The notes: a model not told the origin generated them from the sequence alone. DNA of 64,000 nucleotides from Nitrospira sp. (GCA_018242665.1 JAFEBL010000005.1:45850-109849), one strand, 5' to 3'; shown: positions 54,486 to 63,985, counted from the first letter of the stretch. Numbers and translations: made by a program.

Positions 54486-55016
54486 CTAGCGTGGCAGCGA
54501 AAATTCGACGTTGATGTCTTTCCCCAGATAATTGACCTGAAAGCCCTGCTTGTCGTAGGCCAGCATGGCGCCCATCACGTTTTCATCGCCATAATCTTCC
54601 TTGCCTAGGATCTTGCGCACATCGTCCGGACTTTCGCTGTTGAGCACATTGCGGAAAATGCCGCGTGTCTTAAAGGCAAACCGGTTGTTGATGAAGATGA
54701 GGTCCACTTTGCCGTCCTGCACGCGAACCCCGGCCATGGGCCCCGTCGGCTTGCGCTGATCCAGAAGGAAAATAAAGGTGGCTTCCTGCTCCGCCTTGAT
54801 CCCGGGGATCTTTTCATTCACGAGGCCATCGAGTGCTTTGGCTTCATCGTCTCCCAGCTTGATCCCGAACAGCGAGACATCCTGGCTTGCAATCCCTTTG
54901 GGATCGGTCAGGTCGTTCTTGCTGAGTTCATAGGGTTCAGCATTCACCGCGGCAGCGAGGCAAAGGGACCCCAGCGTGGCCATCAAGGCTGTGAACGTCC
55001 GCTTGCGCTGCATCAT
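54486..55016 (-). CDS. Exported hypothetical protein
   Basis: A 176-residue protein whose ATG 55016 follows AAGGAGG. The signal peptide ends near AVNA; the mature sequence starts EPYELSKNDLTD. The mature part (FGIKLGDDEAKALDGL; DDVRKILGKEDYGDENVMG) resembles small periplasmic domains that sense or bind ligands, but no family is certain. It has a domain pattern close to SmpA/OmlA-like folds; that is only a suggestion. Confidence 0.7.
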   Translation of the reverse strand: MMQRKRTFTALMATLGSLCLAAAVNAEPYELSKNDLTDPKGIASQDVSLFGIKLGDDEAKALDGLVNEKIPGIKAEQEATFIFLLDQRKPTGPMAGVRVQDGKVDLIFINNRFAFKTRGIFRNVLNSESPDDVRKILGKEDYGDENVMGAMLAYDKQGFQVNYLGKDINVEFSLPR

Positions 55017-55159
55017 GAATGCCTCCTTAATTGGAATCGTGAGGAGTCGACCGTTTGAACGAGTGGGTGTTGAATGAACGAGGGAATCACCCGAGAAACA
55101 GGGCATTTTATCCAACGCGCCGTCTGACTTTCAAGATCGCGGCCGAGGAAGAGCGCGAT

Positions 55160-55456
55160 TCAGCGGCGGTGATTCACGGCTGTGAGCGCAGTGGCGAGCC
55201 GGCGGAGACGTTGAAAGTACCCCAGGCTCTCACCAACCAGGTCGTCCAGAAGCCCATCGAGGTCGGCCACACAATCTTCGAGAATGGCAATACGCTGGCG
55301 GTCCAGTTCCGGCTGTCCGTCGAGATAAAACACCGCACATCCACCGATCACGGTATCCAACGTCATCAATTGGCCTTCATTCGGGCTGGAAAAATGAGGC
55401 CAGCCCTCGCGGCTGTGTTCTTCCCAGAGGGCGGCGATGGATGGTTCACTCATCAC
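55160..55456 (-). CDS. Hypothetical protein
   Basis: A 98-residue acidic, mostly helical soluble protein (MSEPSIAALWEEHSREGWP; ILEDCVADLDGLLDDLVGESLGYF). No motif recognised. It precedes nothing functional on its strand and follows the 55490 membrane-protein gene by 33 bp, so the two may be co-transcribed with gdhA. Confidence 0.6.
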   Translation of the reverse strand: MMSEPSIAALWEEHSREGWPHFSSPNEGQLMTLDTVIGGCAVFYLDGQPELDRQRIAILEDCVADLDGLLDDLVGESLGYFQRLRRLATALTAVNHRR

Positions 55457-55489
55457 AGTACTTCGTTGAGATCCGGCTTGGGCAGATGG

Positions 55490-55876
55490 TTATCCGTGCA
55501 GCAACCCTAACGCATGCAGCAGGAGGACGGCAAGCATGCACAGCGACAGACCAACGAATCGATAGTCGATGGCTTCGCGCGCGAAACACCAGGACAAAAA
55601 CGGCGTGCGCCACGTGGGCGGGCCCCAGGTCAGGAACCCACCCTTGAGCACCATGGCACTTCCAGTCACCCACCAGAGTGGTTGATACGGCAGCGGGGCC
55701 GACCAGAGCAGCAGCATGAATCCGAGCACCATGCCCATGGCTTCCCATCGGAGTATCTGCGGATTCTCGGCCAATGAGTCCTGTAGCCGCCGGATGACAA
55801 GAAGCGGCGCGATCAAGAGGGCAAGACCGTCGGCCATCCAGATGCCGGCAATGGCCGCGAGTAAGTACCGTGTCAT
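55490..55876 (-). CDS. Small four-helix membrane protein
   Basis: A 128-residue protein with about four transmembrane segments (RYLLAAIAGIWMADG; MGMVLGFMLLLWSA; LWWVTGSAMVLKG; LSLCMLAVLLLHALGLL). ATG 55876 is used because the longer frame above it overlaps the dehydrogenase gene in another frame and lacks coding character. Function unknown. It lies 32 bp after the gdhA stop. Confidence 0.65.
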   Translation of the reverse strand: MTRYLLAAIAGIWMADGLALLIAPLLVIRRLQDSLAENPQILRWEAMGMVLGFMLLLWSAPLPYQPLWWVTGSAMVLKGGFLTWGPPTWRTPFLSWCFAREAIDYRFVGLSLCMLAVLLLHALGLLHG

Positions 55877-55908
55877 GGTCTGAGCCGCAAGTTCGTTGAT
55901 GTCGCCGG

Positions 55909-57165
55909 CTAGGGGTACAGTCCCCGTTGGAGATGGGCCTGGGCCACCTTGTCGATGCCCGACATGAGAGCGGCCATCCTCATCGTCGTTCGCCGTTCGA
56001 GAGAAAAGTGCAGGGTTCTGTGGAAGGCACTGGTGATGATGTCCTGAAGCCGATCTTGAATGTCCTTGGCTTTCCAGAAAAATCGCTGCACATCCTGCAC
56101 CCACTCAAAATAGGAGACGATCACCCCGCCGGAATTCGCCAAAATATCGGGAATGATGAACACGCCCTTGTCTGTGAGGATACGATCAGCCTCCAGCGTG
56201 GTCGGCCCGTTGGCGCCTTCTGCGAGAATCCGGCAGCGCAATTTTGCCGCATTTGCCCCGGTGATTTGTTCCGAGAGGGCGGCGGGAATCAGGACCGTGC
56301 AGTCGAGTTGAAGGAGCTCTTCATTGGTGATGGATTCACCAAGAGTACTTTTATGGAGGGGCTCCTGCTTCTCGCGATAGCGGCGGACGAGTTCCGGAAT
56401 ATCCAGTCCGTTGGGGTTGTACAGTCCTCCGCTCACGTCGCTCACGGCCACAATCCGTGCTCCGGCTTGCTGCATGATGAGGGCCGTGTGGGAGCCCACG
56501 TTGCCGAACCCCTGAATGGCGACGGTGGCCTGGCTGACATCCAGTTTCAGGTGACGCAACGCTTCGAGCGTGACATAGACGACGCCGCGCCCCGTGGCCT
56601 CTTCACGGCCCAGGCTTCCGCCGATGGAAAGCGGTTTGCCGGTGACCACGCCGTGCACCGCATACCCGACCTGTTGGCTGTAGGTGTCCATGATCCAGGC
56701 CATGACCTGCTGATCCGTTCCCACATCCGGCGCGGGCACATCTTTATCCGGGCCGATCAGCGGGAAAATTTCAGCTGCATAGCGCCGCGTCAGTCGTTGC
56801 AGTTCTCCCCGGCTCAACTGCTTCGGGTCGACCTTCACGCCGCCTTTGGCGCCGCCGTAGGGCAGGTCGGCGAGGGCGCATTTCCATGTCATCCACATGG
56901 AGAGGGCGGCCACTTCACCCAAACTCACGCCGGGATGATAGCGAATGCCTCCCTTGGACGGGCCTCTGGCCGTATCGTGTTGGACGCGGTAGCCGGTAAA
57001 GACTTCGACACGCCCGTCATCCATCCGCACCGGCACGCTCACGATCAGCGAACGCTGTGGCAGCTTGAGGCGCTCACGCAGATTCATGTCCAAGTGCATC
57101 GCTTCGGCCGCCTCGTTAAATTGGGCCACGGCCAGACGGAACGTGTGGGTGTCGAGTTCAGTCAT
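55909..57165 (-). CDS. gdhA: Glutamate dehydrogenase (Glu/Leu/Phe/Val family)
   Basis: A 418-residue hexameric-type dehydrogenase. It shows the glutamate-binding region (GGAKGGVKVDPKQLSRGE), the catalytic Asp region (DVPAPDVGTD) and the dinucleotide fold GFGNVGSHTALIM. The length fits the small NAD(P)-dependent type. It interconverts glutamate and 2-oxoglutarate with ammonium. The start overlaps the lipB stop, so they are coupled. Confidence 0.94.
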   Translation of the reverse strand: MTELDTHTFRLAVAQFNEAAEAMHLDMNLRERLKLPQRSLIVSVPVRMDDGRVEVFTGYRVQHDTARGPSKGGIRYHPGVSLGEVAALSMWMTWKCALADLPYGGAKGGVKVDPKQLSRGELQRLTRRYAAEIFPLIGPDKDVPAPDVGTDQQVMAWIMDTYSQQVGYAVHGVVTGKPLSIGGSLGREEATGRGVVYVTLEALRHLKLDVSQATVAIQGFGNVGSHTALIMQQAGARIVAVSDVSGGLYNPNGLDIPELVRRYREKQEPLHKSTLGESITNEELLQLDCTVLIPAALSEQITGANAAKLRCRILAEGANGPTTLEADRILTDKGVFIIPDILANSGGVIVSYFEWVQDVQRFFWKAKDIQDRLQDIITSAFHRTLHFSLERRTTMRMAALMSGIDKVAQAHLQRGLYP

Positions 57166-57995
57166 CAGGGCGCTCCTTCGGAAATGAGTGGTGCATCAAC
57201 GGGCGCGGGACCGAGCGGCTCGGCCGATTCAACGAGGTCGTGGGCAGTCACCGGCCCTGTGGCCTCGACCCAGGTCAGATCAAATTGCTTGGCAAAGTGA
57301 GCGGCAATATGTTGCTGGACAGCAGGCAGTTCGGGCGCGAAGCCCAGGAGGACGGCCATCGAGGTGACGCGGCAACCGGCGATCCCGCAAGGAACGATGG
57401 AGGAGAACGGCGCGAGATCCACACTGACATTGAGCGCAAAGCCGTGCATGGTCACGCCGCGGGAAATTCGCACGCCGATCGAGGCAATCTTGAGCGGTTC
57501 ATCAGTCCCGACCCAGACGCCGGGTAACCCATTGCGCCGCCGGCCGGTGAGGCCCCATTCATTCAAGGTGGCGATCAGCACTTCTTCCAGCCGGCGCACA
57601 TAGGCCTTTGGGCCTGCGCAGTGATCGGTTAACCGGAGGATGGGGTAACCAACCGCCTGCCCCGGTCCATGATAGGTGATCGATCCGCCGCGCTCCGTTC
57701 GCACGATCGGAATGCCCGTGTGTTGCGTCAGCCGAGCATCCCCCGGCCAATGATGGTCCTGAGTCGTGCGGCCTATTGTATAGACTGGTGAGTGCTCAAC
57801 GAGCAGGAGCAAGTCGTGGCAGCGGTCCGCCACTCGCGCGGCATGGTAGGTCTGCTGCAGGTGCCAGGCCTGTTCATAGGGGAGAAGATGGCAGGACATC
57901 ACGGTCGCGGGCTTTGTGGGTTGAGGTGAGTCGCCAGCCTTCGATGGTGGGCGCTGGCCGACGGACTCCGCCGGGGTGAGGGGGTGGCGCGTCAT
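57165..57995 (-). CDS. lipB: Lipoate-protein ligase B (octanoyltransferase)
   Basis: A 276-residue enzyme that moves octanoyl from ACP to lipoyl domains. It shows RGGSITYHGPGQAVGYPI, the catalytic Lys in LKIASIGVRI and the acyl-accepting Cys in CGIAGCRVTSM. The N-terminal extension of about 30 Pro/Ser-rich residues is unusual, and an inner start at MSCHLLPYEQAW is possible. A C-terminal tail also exceeds E. coli LipB. Confidence 0.93.
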   Translation of the reverse strand: MTRHPLTPAESVGQRPPSKAGDSPQPTKPATVMSCHLLPYEQAWHLQQTYHAARVADRCHDLLLLVEHSPVYTIGRTTQDHHWPGDARLTQHTGIPIVRTERGGSITYHGPGQAVGYPILRLTDHCAGPKAYVRRLEEVLIATLNEWGLTGRRRNGLPGVWVGTDEPLKIASIGVRISRGVTMHGFALNVSVDLAPFSSIVPCGIAGCRVTSMAVLLGFAPELPAVQQHIAAHFAKQFDLTWVEATGPVTAHDLVESAEPLGPAPVDAPLISEGAP

Positions 57996-57998
57996 AGG

Positions 57999-59093
57999 TT
58001 AGGGGCGTGGCAGGCCGGGTCGTGACACCGTGATCGTGGCGGTTCCGGACTTGCCTTGCGCGGCGACCTGAAAGGTGATGTGCTCATTTCCCTGTGCTAC
58101 GGCATGCCAGAAATCGCCCATGTTGTAGAGCGGACGGTTATCGATGGCCGTCACGACGTCCCCGGACTGCAGTCCGGCTTGTCCCGCCGGTTTGGCAGGA
58201 TCGACTTGCAACGCGAGAATGCCTCGATCACTTTCCAGATCGAAACTTGCGGCGATACTGGGTGTAATGGTGATGGGAATCAAGCCGAGATCAGGCCGCG
58301 ACACTGACCCGCGGGCAATCATCGATTCAATATGGGGCGTGATGGCCTCGATAGCGATAGCATAACTGATGGCTTGCGCTGAGGGCGCGATGGCGACATT
58401 GATCCCGACGACCTGGCCGAATCGATCGACCAGCGGGCCCCCGCTATTACCGGGGTTGATCGCCGCGTCGGTCTGGAGCAAATCGTACAGCGTTTCGCCT
58501 TCCGGCGTGAGAACCGAACGGTCGAGAGCGCTGATCACGCCCACGGTCACAGTAGAACCGCCTTTGAGGGCCAGCGGGTTGCCGATCGCAATGACAGTTT
58601 CTCCAATGTCGAAGCTGGTCCGATGAGTGAACTCAGCCGGTACGAGATCCGGCGCGGTGATTCTGACCAGGGCGAGATCCAGGAGAAAGTCGCGGGCGAC
58701 GACACGCCCGGGCGTGAGCCTGCCGGTCGAGAGTCCCACGACCACGCTGGTCACTCCTTGCACCAAGTGATTGTTGGTGAGGATGTAGCCGTTGGCGTCG
58801 AGAATGATACCTGAGCCGGATCCGGAGGGCGCGCCATGCTGCGAGCCGCCCGGAGGAATACCCCGGGTCAGCACCGTCACGACCGATGGCCGCACCTTGG
58901 TGACGACGGCGGGCACGGTGAGTTCGGTGAGTGCCAGAGAGGGGTCTTGCCGATCCGCGCTGTCGGCGTCCGTGGTGAAGAGAATCAAGCACAGAGCCAG
59001 GAGGCCACACGTCTGCCATCCATTCCAGCTTCGCCGGACTCCCGCATCGCGCTGATCGGCATGTGTCACGGAACACGTCTCCTCTGTGCGCAT
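57999..59093 (-). CDS. HtrA/DegP-like trypsin-type protease with PDZ domain
   Basis: A 364-residue exported or membrane-anchored protease; ATG 59093 gives the signal/anchor CGLLALCLILFTTDA. The catalytic triad is visible: His in TNNHLVQGV, Asp in LLDLALVRI, Ser in NPGNSGGPLVD. One C-terminal PDZ domain follows (GILALQVDPAKPAGQAGLQSGDVV). It degrades misfolded envelope proteins. A longer start at 59171 would overlap the terminator at 59136-59164 and is not preferred. Confidence 0.92.
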   Translation of the reverse strand: MRTEETCSVTHADQRDAGVRRSWNGWQTCGLLALCLILFTTDADSADRQDPSLALTELTVPAVVTKVRPSVVTVLTRGIPPGGSQHGAPSGSGSGIILDANGYILTNNHLVQGVTSVVVGLSTGRLTPGRVVARDFLLDLALVRITAPDLVPAEFTHRTSFDIGETVIAIGNPLALKGGSTVTVGVISALDRSVLTPEGETLYDLLQTDAAINPGNSGGPLVDRFGQVVGINVAIAPSAQAISYAIAIEAITPHIESMIARGSVSRPDLGLIPITITPSIAASFDLESDRGILALQVDPAKPAGQAGLQSGDVVTAIDNRPLYNMGDFWHAVAQGNEHITFQVAAQGKSGTATITVSRPGLPRP

Positions 59094-59135
59094 TCTCTCA
59101 CAATGGGCGGCATGGCGAAAGCGCACAGAAAGCAG

Positions 59136-59164
59136 CACGGGCGAGGCAGGGTGCCTCGCCCGTG
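59136..59164 (-). terminator. Strong hairpin after the sigma-factor gene
   Basis: A perfect 13-bp stem (59136-59148 with 59152-59164) and three-base loop. TTTT follows on the plus strand and a weaker T-rich run on the minus strand. It lies between the sigma-factor stop and the HtrA gene start. Confidence 0.75.
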
Positions 59165-59195
59165 TTTTCACCTCGATCGTTGATCCCAGTCGGAA

Positions 59196-60449
59196 TTACT
59201 TCAGCGCCGCGAACATTTCCTTGACCATCGGGCTCTTGAGTTTCTTGAGCGCCTTGGCCTCGATCTGCCGGATCCGTTCACGGGTGACCGACAGATGCTG
59301 CCCCACCTGCTCCAGCGTTCGCGCCTGGTCCTGGCCGATCCCGAACCGGAGCCTGATCACGGTCTGTTCCCTCGGTGTCAGCGTACCCAGGATACGATCC
59401 ATTTCGCGGGTCATTTCCGTGCGATTCACATGGGCGTCAGGCGGAATCGCCTGCTGATCCGGCAGGAGCTCGCCGAGTTCCGTGCCGCCATCACCGACCT
59501 GATGTTCGAGCGCCACCGGTTCCTGAAAGGCTTGGATGGTTTCCTGCAGCCGATCCGGGCGCATCCGCATGGACAGCGCCACTTCTTCCAGCCGCGGTTG
59601 GCGCCCCAACTGCTGGATCAATCGCCGTGATGCCCGCAAGATCCGGTTCGACGCTTCAGTCTGGTGCACAGGAATCCGGATAGTCCGCGCCTGGTCGGCC
59701 AGGGCGCGAGTGATGCCCTGGCGGATCCACCAGGTCGCATAGGTGCTGAACTTAAATCCTTTTCGATGCTGGTACCGTTCGGCGGCTTTCATCAACCCGA
59801 TGTTGCCTTCCTGAACGAGATCGAGCAACGTCAGGCCGCGGCCGGTGTAATGTTTGGCGACATTCACGACCAGGCGGAGGTTGCAGCGCACCAACTCATC
59901 CTTTGCCGTCTCCAACGTGACACGCGAGGCGCGCAATTGCGCGAGGCAGCTCTCCAGCTCCTTGCGCACCACCGCTGGGACTTTGCCGCCCGCCGTGGTG
60001 TCGAGCTGCAGATGCACCAGTGCTTCATCAGCCTGATTGAGCGCGGTGGCCGACAGGCCGCTCAAGCGGCGCACCGTCTGCAAGGTCTGCAGGTGTTCGG
60101 TAACCAGCTCGGTTCGTTTCAGGCGTCCGCAAAGTTTCACAGCCTGCTGGAGCGCCTGACGAATTTGCCGCGTGCCCAGGTCAAGCTGTTTGGCCAAGGC
60201 AATCTCTTCATCCCGCTCCAGAAGCGCCCGCTCGCCGAACGAGCGGAAGTACAGCGATTCCAGGAGAAACGGTGAAGCCGCCGAGCGCGAGGGCCGCTCA
60301 GGGCTCTGAGCTTCGGGGTCCGTATCAGGCTGCCCGTCCTGGGCGATGCTATCCAGCAGTGTGCTCGCCTCCGGATCATCCGCATCCGGGTCAACCGCCA
60401 CTGCCACCGACGGTTCTGTATCGTCTTGAATGACCGATGCGTCTTTCAT
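59196..60449 (-). CDS. RNA polymerase sigma-70 family factor (RpoD/RpoS-like)
   Basis: A 417-residue sigma factor; ATG 60449 is preceded by GAGGGG. Region 1.2 (DEEIALAKQLDLG), region 2 with the -10 recognition helix (TYATWWIRQGITRALADQ), region 3 (IPVHQTEASNRIL) and region 4 with -35 recognition (LEQVGQHLSVTRERIRQIEAKALKKL) are complete. It lacks region 1.1, so it is likely a group 2 alternative factor rather than the housekeeping RpoD. The acidic N-terminal 60 residues are low-complexity. Confidence 0.92.
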   Translation of the reverse strand: MKDASVIQDDTEPSVAVAVDPDADDPEASTLLDSIAQDGQPDTDPEAQSPERPSRSAASPFLLESLYFRSFGERALLERDEEIALAKQLDLGTRQIRQALQQAVKLCGRLKRTELVTEHLQTLQTVRRLSGLSATALNQADEALVHLQLDTTAGGKVPAVVRKELESCLAQLRASRVTLETAKDELVRCNLRLVVNVAKHYTGRGLTLLDLVQEGNIGLMKAAERYQHRKGFKFSTYATWWIRQGITRALADQARTIRIPVHQTEASNRILRASRRLIQQLGRQPRLEEVALSMRMRPDRLQETIQAFQEPVALEHQVGDGGTELGELLPDQQAIPPDAHVNRTEMTREMDRILGTLTPREQTVIRLRFGIGQDQARTLEQVGQHLSVTRERIRQIEAKALKKLKSPMVKEMFAALK

Positions 60450-60702
60450 TCTCGTCACCCCTCTTCCCCGAGTTGGGGAGGTTGGTTGGGAAACCAGAGA
60501 AAAATCCGGTTTCTGCACTACTACATTAGAGACCAGAGTCTGAAAAAAGGATTCATGGCTACTACGGGACCACAAGCTCGACGGATTGCTTGTCTGATGG
60601 AGATAGGGTCAATTGCCGAAGTGTCAAGTGGATCGGGTATGGAGCCATCGGTCATCGCGGTTCGGTTGAAAACGCGTCGGCCATCTCCTAGAATGCCGAC
60701 CT

Positions 60703-61581
60703 ATGTCAAAACTACAAAACGGCGAGCGCGTCCATCTGGTGGATAAGAAGGGGCGACAGTATGCCCTGACGTTAAAAGCCGGAGATATCTATCACTTCAG
60801 CGGCGAGACCATCGCGCATGATGAGCTGATCGGCAAGCCGGATGGGTCGATCGTGACCCTCTCGAAGGGCAAGCGATTTCTGGCCCTACGACCGACCTTC
60901 GGGGAGTATGTCCTGAAAATGCCCCGCGGGGCGCAGGTGTTGTATCCCAAGGATTTGTCGTTGATTCCCATGTGGGCGGATGTGTATCCCGGCGCGCGAG
61001 TGTTCGAAGCCGGAACCGGCTCCGGGGCGCTCACGATGGCCTTGTTACGCGCCGTGGGCCCGACCGGGCTGGTCGTGACCTATGAAGCCCGTGACGACTT
61101 TGCCCGCACCGCCCTGACGAATATCGAACGGTACATGGGGCCGGTGTCCACTCTGATGCCGATGAGAAAGAACGCCTATGAGGGCATCGACCTGCTCGAA
61201 GACGGCCGTCCGTTCGATCGCCTCGTGCTGGATTTGCCCGAACCCTGGCAGGTCGTCCCGCATGCGGCCAAGGTCTTGCGCTCCGGCGGCATTTATTTGA
61301 GTTTTGTGCCTACCATCCCGCAGGTGATGCAAACCGTTGATGCGCTGGAACGCACGTCGGTGTTCGGCAATATCGAAACCTTTGAGACCTTGCTGCGCAC
61401 CTGGTCGATCCAGGGACGTAGTGTTCGTCCCGATCATCGGATGGTGGCGCATTCAGGGTTTTTGACGGTGGCGAGAAAGGTCGAAGAGGGCTGGTGGTCG
61501 CGTCCTCAACGCACAGGTGAGACGGAAGCAGGCGCCGAAGAGGCGCCGGACGACCATGAGAGGGAGGACGCAACGGCATGA
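60703..61581 (+). CDS. trmI: tRNA (adenine-58-N1)-methyltransferase
   Basis: A 292-residue AdoMet enzyme with an N-terminal barrel domain (GERVHLVDKKGRQYAL) and the Rossmann motif VFEAGTGSGALTMALLRAVG, then DLPEPWQVV for substrate binding. It modifies A58 of the tRNA T loop. It ends with an acidic tail after about residue 265. The stop overlaps the start of the SDR gene. Confidence 0.93.
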   Translation: MSKLQNGERVHLVDKKGRQYALTLKAGDIYHFSGETIAHDELIGKPDGSIVTLSKGKRFLALRPTFGEYVLKMPRGAQVLYPKDLSLIPMWADVYPGARVFEAGTGSGALTMALLRAVGPTGLVVTYEARDDFARTALTNIERYMGPVSTLMPMRKNAYEGIDLLEDGRPFDRLVLDLPEPWQVVPHAAKVLRSGGIYLSFVPTIPQVMQTVDALERTSVFGNIETFETLLRTWSIQGRSVRPDHRMVAHSGFLTVARKVEEGWWSRPQRTGETEAGAEEAPDDHEREDATA

Positions 61582-62339
61582 ATCGATTACAGGGAAAAGT
61601 CGCCATCATCACCGGGGGCAATGCAGGAATCGGCGAAGCCATCGCCAAGTTATTTGCCGATGAAGGGGCGCACGTCGTGGTGACGGGCCGCCGGAAAGAG
61701 GAGCTCGACCGGGTGGTGAAGGGCATCGGCGTGAATGGAGGGCGGGCCTTGGCCGTCGCCGGTTCCGTGACGGATGAGGCGCATGTGCAGGACGTGGTGG
61801 CGCAGACGACGCGGACATTCGGTAAAGTGCACATTCTGGTGAACAACGCCGGCATCGGCGATTTCGGGAAGCGCCTCCACGAGACGGACGACGCGACCTG
61901 GTCGAAAGTGTTGGATATTAACCTGACAGGCGTCTTCCGCATGACGCGCGCCGTGATTCCCGAGCTAATCAAGAGCGGCGGCGGGTCGATCGTGAATATT
62001 TCCACCGTGGCCAGCTTGATCGGGATTCGCGGGCTGTCGGCCTATGCCGCATCCAAGGGTGGATTGGATGCCTTGACCAGATCGGTGGCTGTTGACTACG
62101 GGCAAGACAATATCCGGTGCAATGCGGTGAACCCCGGGTTGGTCGACACGCCGATGGCGGCGCCGTTGATGGCGAATCCCGCCAGTCTGGAACCCATCAT
62201 GGCGCAGTACGCCATCCGTCGGCCTGGCAAGCCCGACGAAGTCGCCAAGATGGTGCTGTACCTGGCTTCCGATGAGGCCACCTGGGTAACCGGCCAGACA
62301 TTCCCGATCGATGGGGGCATGACGATCAGCAAAGGATAG
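61578..62339 (+). CDS. Short-chain dehydrogenase/reductase
   Basis: A 253-residue SDR. It shows the cofactor motif TGGNAGIGEAIAKLF, NNAG (LVNNAGIGDFG), catalytic Ser in IVNISTVAS, and YAASKGG with Tyr and Lys. It resembles FabG-like or glucose-dehydrogenase-like members; the substrate is not determinable. The four-base overlap with trmI indicates coupling. Confidence 0.9.
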   Translation: MNRLQGKVAIITGGNAGIGEAIAKLFADEGAHVVVTGRRKEELDRVVKGIGVNGGRALAVAGSVTDEAHVQDVVAQTTRTFGKVHILVNNAGIGDFGKRLHETDDATWSKVLDINLTGVFRMTRAVIPELIKSGGGSIVNISTVASLIGIRGLSAYAASKGGLDALTRSVAVDYGQDNIRCNAVNPGLVDTPMAAPLMANPASLEPIMAQYAIRRPGKPDEVAKMVLYLASDEATWVTGQTFPIDGGMTISKG

Positions 62340-62401
62340 GGCAGCAGTCTTCCGCACCGGGCACGGCGGGCATCATCGCGCAGGAAACAGGATCATCGCG
62401 T

Positions 62402-63256
62402 ATGGACATCACACCTCACACTCAGTGGTGCGGCATCATTGGAAACCCCGTCGAGCATTCGCTCTCGCCGGCGATCCACAATGCGGCCTTCCAGAAACTG
62501 GGGCTCGATCTCGTCTATCTGGCGTTTCGCGTGGAAGCGCTCGGCGATGCGATCAAAGGGGTTCGGGCCCTGGGAAACGCGCGCGGATTCAGCGTGACGA
62601 TCCCGCACAAAGTTGCCGCGATTCCGTTTCTGGACGAAGTTGAACCGACTGCCAAACACATCGGCGCCATCAATACCATCGTGGTGGATGAGGGAAAACT
62701 CAAAGGCTACAACACGGATGCCTCGGGAGCCCTACGAGCCTTGAAGGAAGGCGGCGCGTTGCTGGACGGGCATCGGGTGTTGATTCTGGGGTCAGGCGGC
62801 GCAGCGCGTGCGATCGCCTTCGCCGTGGCCATGGGCAGCAACATTGCCGGTCTCACCATACTCGGGATCGAAGAAGCGGAGCGGCAGCGGCTGGTGCGGG
62901 ATCTGCGGGACAAAACCGGAATTCCGATTGAGGATGGCCCGCTGTCCCTGGACATGCTTCGCAATTGGGTCCCGCATGTCCGTACGCTGATTCATTGCAC
63001 GCCCGTCGGCATGTCGCCCAAGGTGGATGACTCCTGCGTGCCGGCCAATCTGTTCAGGCCGGAACTGACGGTGATGGACATTGTCTACAATCCGCGCGAG
63101 ACGAAACTTTTGCAAGAGGCCAGGGCGGCGGGCTGCCGGACTATTCCAGGGCTAGAGATGTTCCTCAATCAAGCGGTGATGCAGTTTGAGTTGTGGACGA
63201 AACAGCCGGCCCCGGTCGACGTCATGCGGCATGTGCTGGAGTCTCGCTTTGTATAG
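62402..63256 (+). CDS. aroE: Shikimate dehydrogenase
   Basis: A 284-residue NADP-dependent enzyme. It shows the shikimate site NPVEHSLSPAIHNAAF, catalytic Lys and Asp positions in VTIPHKVA and GYNTDASGA, and the Rossmann loop LGSGGAARAIAFAV. It reduces 3-dehydroshikimate. It is followed by aroK. Confidence 0.95.
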   Translation: MDITPHTQWCGIIGNPVEHSLSPAIHNAAFQKLGLDLVYLAFRVEALGDAIKGVRALGNARGFSVTIPHKVAAIPFLDEVEPTAKHIGAINTIVVDEGKLKGYNTDASGALRALKEGGALLDGHRVLILGSGGAARAIAFAVAMGSNIAGLTILGIEEAERQRLVRDLRDKTGIPIEDGPLSLDMLRNWVPHVRTLIHCTPVGMSPKVDDSCVPANLFRPELTVMDIVYNPRETKLLQEARAAGCRTIPGLEMFLNQAVMQFELWTKQPAPVDVMRHVLESRFV

Positions 63257-63322
63257 CAAGGCCATGCAACTCTCCGCCGCTGATTTGGCGCGTAGTGATT
63301 TCTCTCAAGCCGGCCGCCGCAC

Positions 63323-63841
63323 ATGAATCTCGTCTTGATCGGTTATCGCGGAACGGGGAAAAGCACGGTCGGAAAAATTCTCGCCCGCAAGCTCGGGCGC
63401 ACCGTGGTCTCGACGGACGCCGAGATCGTCAAGCGAGCCAACCTGTCCGTGCCTGAAATCGTGAAACAGTTCGGGTGGGACCATTTCCGCGATCTGGAGT
63501 CGGCGGTCTGCCGTGATTTCGCCGCGCAGGATCAGCTGATCATCGACACCGGCGGCGGCGCCATTCTCCGGCCTGAGAACGTGGAGGCGCTGCGAAAAAC
63601 GGGGACGTTGGTCTGGCTCACCGCGACGGTCGAAACGATCACACGACGGATCGGCGGCGACACGCAACGGCCCTCACTGACGGGGACCAAATCGTTTACG
63701 GAAGAGATCCGTGACGTATTGACCGAACGCACACCAAAGTACCAGGCCGCCGCCACCCATGTGGTGCCGACAGACGGAGTGTCCTCAGCGCAAGTTGCTG
63801 AACGAGTTCTCCACGTGACATCCGGCCAGTCCGATCGGTGA
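63323..63841 (+). CDS. aroK: Shikimate kinase
   Basis: A 172-residue P-loop kinase with Walker A LIGYRGTGKSTVG, substrate-binding SDxE-like TDAEIVKRA, and the shikimate-binding GGGAIL (IIDTGGGAI). It feeds AroA encoded at 43746. Separate from the aromatic supra-operon but next to aroE. Confidence 0.95.
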   Translation: MNLVLIGYRGTGKSTVGKILARKLGRTVVSTDAEIVKRANLSVPEIVKQFGWDHFRDLESAVCRDFAAQDQLIIDTGGGAILRPENVEALRKTGTLVWLTATVETITRRIGGDTQRPSLTGTKSFTEEIRDVLTERTPKYQAAATHVVPTDGVSSAQVAERVLHVTSGQSDR

Positions 63842-63870
63842 ACCGCTCGCCACATACCGCGCGGCCTTTC

Positions 63871-63900
63871 TTGACATCCCCGCAGTAACGTGGTTCTTAT
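63871..63900 (+). promoter_or_regulatory. Promoter of tRNA-Arg
   Basis: TTGACA (63871-63876), 18-bp spacer, TCTTAT (63895-63900). The predicted start is one or two bases before the mature tRNA 5' end at 63909. Confidence 0.5.
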
Positions 63901-63908
63901 ACCGGCGC

Positions 63909-63985
63909 GCGCCCGTAGCTCAATTGGATAGAGCATCGGACTTCGGATCCGAGGGTTGGGGGGTCAAGTCCCTCCGGGCGCACCA
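63909..63985 (+). tRNA. tRNA-Arg (TCG)
   Basis: A 77-base gene with encoded CCA. The acceptor GCGCCCG/CGGGCGC and the anticodon stem TCGGA/TCCGA with loop CTTCGGA (anticodon TCG) are sound. The T arm is GGGGG-GTCAAGT-CCCTC with one G-T pair, so position 54 is G in place of the near-universal T. Reads CGN codons. Confidence 0.93.

Noticed and set aside
55927..57300. Plus-strand open frame of 457 codons opposite gdhA and lipB
   Set aside because: Antisense to two strongly supported genes, with no motif or ribosome site.
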